A DNA stretch of 6,191 bases, taken from assembly GCA_903938935.1 (NCBI GenBank), contig CAJAFD010000567.1, positions 1 through 6,191 of the forward strand, given 5' to 3'. Below, in pieces: positions 1 through 4,379 of this stretch. The stretch's first letter is position 1, and the number at the start of each line of letters is the position of its first letter. Made by a program: the position numbers and the translations under genes. This DNA comes from an uncultured Opitutia bacterium (GTDB lineage Bacteria > Verrucomicrobiota > Verrucomicrobiia > Opitutales > Opitutaceae). The notes under the pieces were generated by a model, which was given only the letters and a program-made list of their open reading frames with translations, did not search any database and was not told where the DNA came from.

Positions 1-866
1 AAGAGCGGCACGATCTCGCAGTCGCGCAAGCGCCGGCCTTCAAGCAGATCGCCGACTTCGCGGATGTCTCGCTCGCTCGGCAAAAACACCAACACGTCGC
101 CGCGTTCGCTTTCGTGCGCGATGCGTTCCACGGCTTCGACGGCGCCATCGATGTAGTGCAGTGCCTCAGCCTTGGCGGAGGCGACGGCGGCCGCGTCGGA
201 TTTTTCTTCATTCTCGTCGTTTTCGTCGTAATCGGAGCCGAGTCCATCGAGCGGCGCGTAGATGACTTCGACCGGATACGTGCGACCTTCGACCTTAATG
301 ATCGGCGCGCCGTCGAAGGCCGCGCTAAATGCCTCGGTGTCGATCGTCGCGGAAGTGATGATGATTTTCAGCTCCGGTCGCTTGAAACGCAGCGTGCGTA
401 GATGGCCGAGCAGAAAATCGATGTTGAGCGAGCGCTCGTGGGCTTCGTCGATGATGACCGTGTCGTAGTCGCGCAGCAACGGGTCACCCTGAACCTCGGC
501 GAGCAACATACCGTCGGTGAGAAATTTGATCACGGTCGCCGGTGTGGTCTGGTCGTTAAAACGGATTTTGCAGCCGACCTCGCGGCCCCATTCGACGTTT
601 AATTCCTCCGCGACGCGGCGCGAAATCGACAGCGCGGCGACGCGGCGTGGTTGCGTGCAAGCGATCCGTCCGCGCTGGCCGCGGCCGGCGGCGAGACACA
701 TTTTCGGGATCTGCGTCGTTTTGCCGGAACCCGTTTCGCCGGCGAGAATCACGACCTGATTTTCGGCGATGGCCGCCGTGATTTCGTCCGCGCGCGCGCT
801 GATCGGAAGCTCGGGCGGGAACTCGATGCGAAAGGGAAACGGACGTTGTGATTCGGAGGCGGCCAA
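1..866 (-). CDS. hrpA: ATP-dependent RNA helicase HrpA, N-terminal part (runs off left edge)
   Basis: DEAH-box (superfamily 2) RNA helicase, cytoplasmic. In E. coli HrpA acts in mRNA processing and in rescue of stalled or collided ribosomes. 288 codons are present; the family is usually around 1,300 residues, so most of the protein lies beyond base 1. Counting from the TTG at 866-864, the visible motifs are Walker A GETGSGKT (43-50), TQPRR (71-75), the DEAH box in DEAHERS (140-146), ITSATID (170-176), GRTYPVEV (194-201) and the start of the second RecA domain, GDVLVFLPSERDIRE (256-270). NIDFLLG after the DEAH box and SATID rather than SATLD favour HrpA over HrpB. An acidic, low-complexity stretch (about 207-235) sits between the RecA domains. 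The start is uncertain. No ATG or GTG precedes the helicase core before an in-frame stop near 977, leaving TTG 866, CTG 887 or ATT 902. ATT has the best upstream purine run (GGAGAG) but is a rare start codon. Family call very sure, start not. Confidence 0.93.
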   Translation of the reverse strand, partial: MAASESQRPFPFRIEFPPELPISARADEITAAIAENQVVILAGETGSGKTTQIPKMCLAAGRGQRGRIACTQPRRVAALSISRRVAEELNVEWGREVGCKIRFNDQTTPATVIKFLTDGMLLAEVQGDPLLRDYDTVIIDEAHERSLNIDFLLGHLRTLRFKRPELKIIITSATIDTEAFSAAFDGAPIIKVEGRTYPVEVIYAPLDGLGSDYDENDENEEKSDAAAVASAKAEALHYIDGAVEAVERIAHESERGDVLVFLPSERDIREVGDLLEGRRLRDCEIVPL

Positions 867-913
867 GGAAAGAGGCTTGAGATTCAGGCTCGGCGCGGGA
901 ATGACAACTCTCC

Positions 914-1441
914 ATGCGTGCGCCGCCCTTGCTTCCCGAAGAGACTTTATTCCGCGTGATCCGGTTCGCCCGCTTCAATGGCATCAGCGAACTCGCGATT
1001 GCGGGCGTTTTCAGTCTGATCTGCGCGGCGAGCAAAGACGTCCCGGGCGCGGCCATCGGCGTGCTGGTGGCTGGAGCAGGCGCGTTGGAGTTGCACGGCG
1101 TGGGCTTGTTGCGCCACGGCGACAAACGCGGCGTCTCGTGGCTCATCGGCAGTCAGTTGTATCTTCTCGTCATCGTGCTGGCCTACGTGACCTATCGCTC
1201 GCAGCACCTCGACCTCGAATCCGTGCGCATGGTCATGTCTGCGGAACAACGCGAGACGATCGCCGCCGCCGGCGTAGACGAAAACGAATTTCTGCGCATC
1301 ATCGCGAACCTCTCCAACGCGATTTTTGGCGTGATCACATTCCTATATCAGGGCGGGATGGCGCTCTATTATCACCGTCGCCGCGCGCCCATTGAAGCGG
1401 CGCTTGAGCTGGATCACGTCGACGAGGCCGACGCTACGTAG
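914..1441 (+). CDS. Small four-helix membrane protein of unknown function
   Basis: 175 residues; I do not recognise a named family. The hydrophobicity pattern suggests four transmembrane helices at about 24-40, 45-66, 76-94 and 130-153. A 35-residue soluble loop (95-129) between helices 3 and 4 contains an acidic-amphipathic stretch (MSAEQRETIAAAGVDENEF). The N-terminus is amphipathic and basic (FRVIRFARFNG) with no cleavable signal. The C-terminus is a basic cluster (HRRR) followed by an acidic tail. The acid-rich N-capped helix with ELHGVGLLRHGD (59-70) leaves histidines near a membrane face, but nothing identifies a cofactor. The start at 914 is the first ATG in frame; the only purine run upstream (GGGA at 897-900) is too far for a normal ribosome binding site. 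The gene is divergent from hrpA with little or no spacer and is followed after 41 bp by the molybdopterin oxidoreductase on the same strand, so the two may be co-transcribed. A real gene is likely: the hydrophobic segments are coherent and the frame is open throughout. Confidence 0.8.
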   Translation: MRAPPLLPEETLFRVIRFARFNGISELAIAGVFSLICAASKDVPGAAIGVLVAGAGALELHGVGLLRHGDKRGVSWLIGSQLYLLVIVLAYVTYRSQHLDLESVRMVMSAEQRETIAAAGVDENEFLRIIANLSNAIFGVITFLYQGGMALYYHRRRAPIEAALELDHVDEADAT

Positions 1442-1482
1442 ACGGACTTGCGAAACCGGCCGCACGCATCACGTTTTCCGCC

Positions 1483-2124
1483 ATGTCCAAGGCACGCTAC
1501 ATCGAAGCAAAGCAAAAATGGGCCGAGAAACAAAAAGCCCGCGGGGTCACGGCGCGCGCGGTGCCCTCGCCCGAGCGCCTGCCGCCCGGCCAGAAACTCA
1601 CCGATGGTTTTCCGGTGCTCGATCTCGGGGTGCAACCCGCGATCACGACCGCTGATTGGTCCCTCACGCTCGACGGCTTGGTGGAAAAACCGGTCACGTT
1701 GAACTGGGAAAATTTCCACGCCCTCCCGCAGGTTGAGGACGTAAGCGACTTCCACTGCGTCACGACATGGAGCAAATACGACTGCCGCTGGGGCGGCGTC
1801 GCGTTCACGACGTTGTACGAGCTCGCGCAGCCGAGGCCCGAGGCGCAATTCGTGTATTTCACGAGTTACGACGGCTACTCGACGAATCTACCTCTCGCGG
1901 CGTGTTTGGACGACGATGTGCTCGTCGCGACGTTGTTCGACGGCGCTCCACTGGCGCGCGAACACGGTGGCTTGGCCCGCGTGATCGTGCCGAAATTTTA
2001 CGCGTGGAAAGGCGCGAAGTTTATCAAAGGCATCACTTTTCTCGCCGAGGATAAACTCGGCTTCTGGGAAGTGCGCGGCTACTCCAACGGCGCCGATCCT
2101 TGGACCGAAGACCGCTACGCCTGA
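1483..2124 (+). CDS. Cytoplasmic molybdopterin-dependent oxidoreductase, sulfite oxidase-like fold
   Basis: 213 residues matching the oxidoreductase molybdopterin-binding domain (sulfite oxidase/MsrP fold, Pfam PF00174) in its short single-domain form, similar to B. subtilis YuiH-type proteins. Visible marks are the basic N-terminal helix with no Tat or Sec signal, RLPPGQ (32-37), GFPVLDLG (42-49), the domain opening WSLTLDGLVEKP (59-70), and FHCVTTWS (90-97), whose Cys92 should be the molybdenum thiolate ligand. Also visible are WGGV (103-106), a YFTSYDGYSTNL segment, and the cofactor-proximal GLARVIVPKFYAWKGAKFIKGI, where the family has its conserved R-x-x-x-P-x-x-Y-x-W-K-x-x-K-W/F pattern. 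The missing twin-arginine leader separates it from periplasmic MsrP, and no MsrQ haem partner is adjacent. The substrate is unknown. The start at 1483 has no clear Shine-Dalgarno sequence but gives the usual N-terminus. The gene follows the membrane protein by 41 bp and converges with DUF2062, 19 bp between stops. Family call sure; physiological reaction unknown. Confidence 0.92.
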   Translation: MSKARYIEAKQKWAEKQKARGVTARAVPSPERLPPGQKLTDGFPVLDLGVQPAITTADWSLTLDGLVEKPVTLNWENFHALPQVEDVSDFHCVTTWSKYDCRWGGVAFTTLYELAQPRPEAQFVYFTSYDGYSTNLPLAACLDDDVLVATLFDGAPLAREHGGLARVIVPKFYAWKGAKFIKGITFLAEDKLGFWEVRGYSNGADPWTEDRYA

Positions 2125-2150
2125 ACCTTGCCTCGGCCGTAATTCAGGCG
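2118..2150. repeat. Inverted repeat spanning both stop codons of a convergent gene pair
   Basis: CGCCTGAA at 2118-2125 and TTCAGGCG at 2143-2150 are perfect 8-bp inverted arms around a 17-nt loop. The left arm contains the TGA of the molybdopterin oxidoreductase; the right arm contains, on the other strand, the TGA of the DUF2062 gene. RNA from either strand could form the same 8-bp stem. There is no T-tract after either arm, so this is not a standard intrinsic terminator. It could mark a weak bidirectional stop or protect 3' ends. Both genes simply ending in Ala-stop (GCC TGA A) may also explain it. The repeat is certain; its function is not. Confidence 0.5.
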
Positions 2151-2710
2151 GCTTCTTCGCGAGTCTTTGCGACCACCGCCGTGATCTTGCGCAGCGGCAA
2201 CGACCGCTCCTTCCATATCCAGTGCGTGAGGAAATACCCCGTCGTACCGACCACCGGCCCCAGAACCACTGCGCCTAAGTACAGGGCGCCCAAACTGCCC
2301 AGCGAAACGATCCCCATCGGGTCAGACCATACTAGGTCCCAATCGGCGCTCAGGTCCGCCCCCAAAATCAGTCGTCCGGTCAGGTAACAAAGCGGAAGCT
2401 GGATCACCGCGGTCAGTGGATTTGAAAGATGCTGGAGCAGAAAAGTCACCGGAAGATTAGCCCGCAGCCATAGCGCCAGACCACAAGCGAGGACAGACTG
2501 CAGCGGCAAAAAGGGGATCATCGTGATCGGTACTCCAACCAAGAACGCTCGCGCTAAGCTCTGCCGGCTCGGAATCCAAATCTCTCGCTCCAGAAATCGA
2601 TCACCCAGCCGCGTATGCAGGAAACCGCCCCGCAATTTTTGGCGGGAAAGCCCCCATTGGTGCAGACGGCGCATGGTCCAGCGAAAGTTCATCCAACCTG
2701 CCATTGACAT
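2144..2710 (-). CDS. DUF2062 domain membrane protein
   Basis: 188 residues from the ATG at 2710. It matches the DUF2062 family of small bacterial membrane proteins, whose molecular role is not established. After a basic N-terminal region (RRLHQWGLSRQKLRGG) come the family hallmarks: a run-in ending SLARAFLVGVP, the first membrane segment with the PFLPLQS kink (about 66-72), ALWLRANLPV (79-88), the SNPLTA motif (96-101) and a short LPLCYLTGRLILG helix. A long hydrophobic C-terminal segment (about 133-166) precedes a basic tail. The start is uncertain: the frame is open to a GTG at 2815 (223 residues), but the added 35 residues look non-domain-like and M36 gives normal family length; ATG 2692 is a further alternative. 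Codon use differs visibly from the flanking genes: CTA, TTA, CGA, GGA, GTA and ATA all occur, whereas neighbours are dominated by C-ending codons. It faces the symporter divergently and the oxidoreductase convergently, so it is probably transcribed alone. Confidence 0.85.
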   Translation of the reverse strand: MSMAGWMNFRWTMRRLHQWGLSRQKLRGGFLHTRLGDRFLEREIWIPSRQSLARAFLVGVPITMIPFLPLQSVLACGLALWLRANLPVTFLLQHLSNPLTAVIQLPLCYLTGRLILGADLSADWDLVWSDPMGIVSLGSLGALYLGAVVLGPVVGTTGYFLTHWIWKERSLPLRKITAVVAKTREEAA

Positions 2711-2858
2711 ACCCACGCCGCCGGTTGCCAGAGAATTCAGCGTCAGCTTTTGATTGGCGCCGATATTTAACACCACCCCCTCGTTCCTGGGACGCGCTTG
2801 GCTAGTAACACCCACTTCTCATTCGACAATTTTACCGCTTCCTGCCGTAACTCCTCAC
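2711..2858. other. Divergent intergenic region between DUF2062 and the symporter
   Basis: This 148-bp stretch must carry the promoters of both divergent genes unless the DUF2062 start is the upstream GTG at 2815. It is more AT-rich than its surroundings around 2750-2770 and 2800-2835. The best minus-strand candidate is TTGTCG (centred near 2828) with TACTAG 16 bp further (near 2804), a weak match. On the plus strand no well-spaced -35/-10 pair is visible. No strong palindrome or ribosome binding site stands out before the symporter ATG. The region is clear; the promoter elements are tentative. Confidence 0.4.
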
Positions 2859-4184
2859 ATGGCCGAATCCAACCGCCCCCTCGCCAACCGCATCCTCATG
2901 GGACTTGTCATCGGCATCGTTGCCGGGGTCGCCACCCTCATCATCGGGCGCTTTTCCCCGACCACGCTCACGTTCATGCGGAGCGCCTCGACGAACTACC
3001 TCGATCCGCTCGGCCAAATTTTCCTGCGCCTGCTTTTCTTCGTCGTCATCCCACTCGTCTTCGCCTCCCTCGCCGCCGGCGTCGTCCAACTCGGTCGCCT
3101 CGACAAGCTCGGGCCCCTCGCTGGCCGCACGTTCTTCATGTTCTTCCTCAACATGGCGGTCGGCGTCGCCATCGGTCTGGTGATGATGAATGTCCTTCAG
3201 CCCGGCGGTCACATGTCGCCCGAGGCTAAGGCCAGCCTGCTCCATGAATTCGGCGGCGCCGCCAAGCGCACCCTCGAAATCCAGCAAAGCCAGCAAGGTC
3301 TGAGCCTTTCGGTCATCGTGGAGATGTTTCTCCCGAAGAATCTTTTTGGCGCCTTCGTCGGCAACAGCCGCGGCATGCTCGGTGACGTACTCCCGCTCAT
3401 CGTGTTCGCCATCCTCGTCGGCGCGGTCGGCACTCAGCTCTCCGACGACAAACGAAAAAAACTTCAGGACACACTCGAACTCGTGTGCGAGCTTATGACC
3501 GGGATCGTCAACTTTGCCCTGCGTCTCGCCCCGTACGCGGTGCCGCTCATGATCTATAGCGTCACGGTCAAGGTGGGCGTCGATATTCTCATCGCCCTCG
3601 GCACCTTTGTCATCGGCGTCATCGCCGTCCTGCTGCTGCACTTATTCGGCACGATGAGCCTGTTTCTCAAGCTATGGACCAAACACTCGCCCCTGAAGTT
3701 CTTCAAAGATATCCGGCCCGTCCTCGTCACCGCGTTTTCGACCAGCTCCAGTAACGCCTCGCTGCCCGCCGCCCTCACCTGCGCCCGCGACACGCTCGGG
3801 GTGCGCCACTCCACCGCCGGCTTCGTCCTCCCGCTGGGGACCACCATGAACATGAGCGGCACCGCCCTTTACGAGGGCTGCGTGGTGCTCTTCGTCGCCC
3901 AGGTCTTCGGCGTCGATCTCTCGATGTCGCAACAGGTCACCTTGCTTCTGCTCTCCGTGCTCAGCGCCGTCGCCGTCGCCGGCATCCCCGGGGGCTCCCT
4001 CCCGCTCATTGCCGGACTGCTCATCACCTTCGGCATCCCGGCAGAGGGTATCGGCATCATTCTAGGCGCCGACCGTATTTTAGACATGGTTCGCACTATG
4101 ACTAACGTCGGCTGCGACACCGTCACCACCGTCATCGTCGACGAGCAGATCATCAAAGCGGAAGCCAAAGCCGCCGCCGCATAA
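2859..4184 (+). CDS. Dicarboxylate/amino acid:cation symporter (DAACS / glutamate transporter family)
   Basis: 441-residue secondary transporter of the inner membrane, family SDF/DAACS (GltP, GltPh, DctA and animal EAAT relatives), which imports acidic amino acids or dicarboxylates with Na+ or H+. The start is ATG 2859 because MAESNRPLANRILMGLVIG is the normal N-terminus; the longer frame from 2754 adds unrelated residues. Visible family landmarks are the TM2 segment LDPLGQIFLRLLFFVVIPLVF, the serine-rich hairpin 1 STSSSNASLPAA (294-305), the TM7 motif NMSGTALYEG (331-340), hairpin 2 GIPGGS (375-380) and TM8 DRILDMVRT with NVGCD (405-420). In TM8, Asp409, Arg412, Thr413, Asn416 and Asp420 align with GltPh D394, R397, T398, N401 and D405. 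Keeping both D394 and R397 equivalents favours an acidic amino acid over a plain dicarboxylate. The odd point is Ser333 where GltPh has Asp312 of NMDGT, a sodium-site residue. No good Shine-Dalgarno precedes the ATG. The gene is followed 22 bp later by a strong terminator, so it is likely monocistronic. Confidence 0.96.
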   Translation: MAESNRPLANRILMGLVIGIVAGVATLIIGRFSPTTLTFMRSASTNYLDPLGQIFLRLLFFVVIPLVFASLAAGVVQLGRLDKLGPLAGRTFFMFFLNMAVGVAIGLVMMNVLQPGGHMSPEAKASLLHEFGGAAKRTLEIQQSQQGLSLSVIVEMFLPKNLFGAFVGNSRGMLGDVLPLIVFAILVGAVGTQLSDDKRKKLQDTLELVCELMTGIVNFALRLAPYAVPLMIYSVTVKVGVDILIALGTFVIGVIAVLLLHLFGTMSLFLKLWTKHSPLKFFKDIRPVLVTAFSTSSSNASLPAALTCARDTLGVRHSTAGFVLPLGTTMNMSGTALYEGCVVLFVAQVFGVDLSMSQQVTLLLLSVLSAVAVAGIPGGSLPLIAGLLITFGIPAEGIGIILGADRILDMVRTMTNVGCDTVTTVIVDEQIIKAEAKAAAA

Positions 4185-4206
4185 ACGGCCCCCTTCGCTG
4201 CACCCC

Positions 4207-4240
4207 GCGCGGTGGACCCCTAGGTCCCCGCGCATTTTTT
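4207..4240 (+). terminator. Intrinsic terminator of the symporter gene
   Basis: GCGCGG at 4207-4212, a single bulged T (4213), then GGACC at 4214-4218 pairs with GGTCC (4223-4227) and CCGCGC (4228-4233). This gives an 11-bp almost all-GC stem with a four-base CCTA loop, followed by A and six T residues (4235-4240). It starts 22 bp after the symporter stop. This is a textbook factor-independent terminator for plus-strand transcription and separates the symporter from the PSD1 gene downstream. Confidence 0.93.
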
Positions 4241-4241
4241 A

Positions 4242-4260
4242 TGCCCCATCCTTAGGGGCA
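4242..4260. repeat. Second small hairpin just after the terminator
   Basis: TGCCCC (4242-4247) and GGGGCA (4255-4260) form a 6-bp perfect stem with a 7-nt loop, starting one base after the terminator T-run. There is no T-tract on either strand after it, so it is not itself an intrinsic terminator. It may back up termination or be fortuitous in GC-rich DNA. Confidence 0.4.
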
Positions 4261-4281
4261 CACCACGCCCCCGAAACTCGG

Positions 4282-4302
4282 AATGAAAAATCATAATAAA
4301 AT
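4282..4302 (+). promoter_or_regulatory. Possible promoter -10 region for the PSD1 gene in an AT-rich island
   Basis: Between the GC-rich terminator and the PSD1 gene lies a short island made almost only of A and T. It contains TAAAAT (4297-4302), five of six matches to the -10 consensus TATAAT, with an overlapping CATAAT at 4292-4297. No good TTGACA-like -35 lies 16-18 bp upstream. If used, transcription would start near 4309, giving a leader of about 70 nt and placing the palindrome at 4318-4331 just downstream of the start. This is tentative: it rests on base composition and one hexamer. Confidence 0.3.
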
Positions 4303-4317
4303 CGCCATTATTCAAGC

Positions 4318-4331
4318 CTGCAAGCTTGCAG
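4318..4331. promoter_or_regulatory. 14-bp perfect palindrome in the PSD1 gene leader; candidate operator
   Basis: CTGCAAGCTTGCAG reads the same on both strands. It lies 49 bp before the PSD1 start codon and just downstream of the AT-rich island. A gapless symmetric 14-mer in a non-coding leader suits a dimeric DNA-binding regulator; with no loop it is a poor RNA hairpin. ATTCAAG occurs as a direct repeat on either side (4310-4316 and 4351-4357). No regulator gene is present in the window, so any binding protein is unknown. Confidence 0.35.
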
Positions 4332-4379
4332 TCAAATCCGAGCCGCATTGATTCAAGGTCGCGTTTCCCCCCTCGCATA

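Noticed and set aside
556..1146. Minus-strand frame spanning the hrpA start and the small membrane protein
   Set aside because: It overlaps the helicase core in another frame and yields an Arg/Pro-rich product without domains; hrpA is clear in its own frame.
769..1395. Plus-strand 208-codon Arg-rich frame overlapping the four-helix protein
   Set aside because: Out-of-frame shadow; the 914-1441 frame gives coherent membrane helices.
2704..2709. Consensus TTGACA hexamer on the plus strand
   Set aside because: No -10 hexamer at 16-18 bp spacing, and it lies within the DUF2062 start region; likely chance.
2832..3641. Long minus-strand frame opposite the symporter, rich in Asp, Glu and His
   Set aside because: It is the antisense shadow of a strongly C-ending-codon gene; the plus strand gives an unmistakable DAACS transporter and the antisense product has no domain or globular pattern.
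4318..4331. Palindrome with a HindIII-like core as possible cloning-vector remnant
   Set aside because: The flanks are not polylinker sequence and continue naturally into the PSD1 leader.
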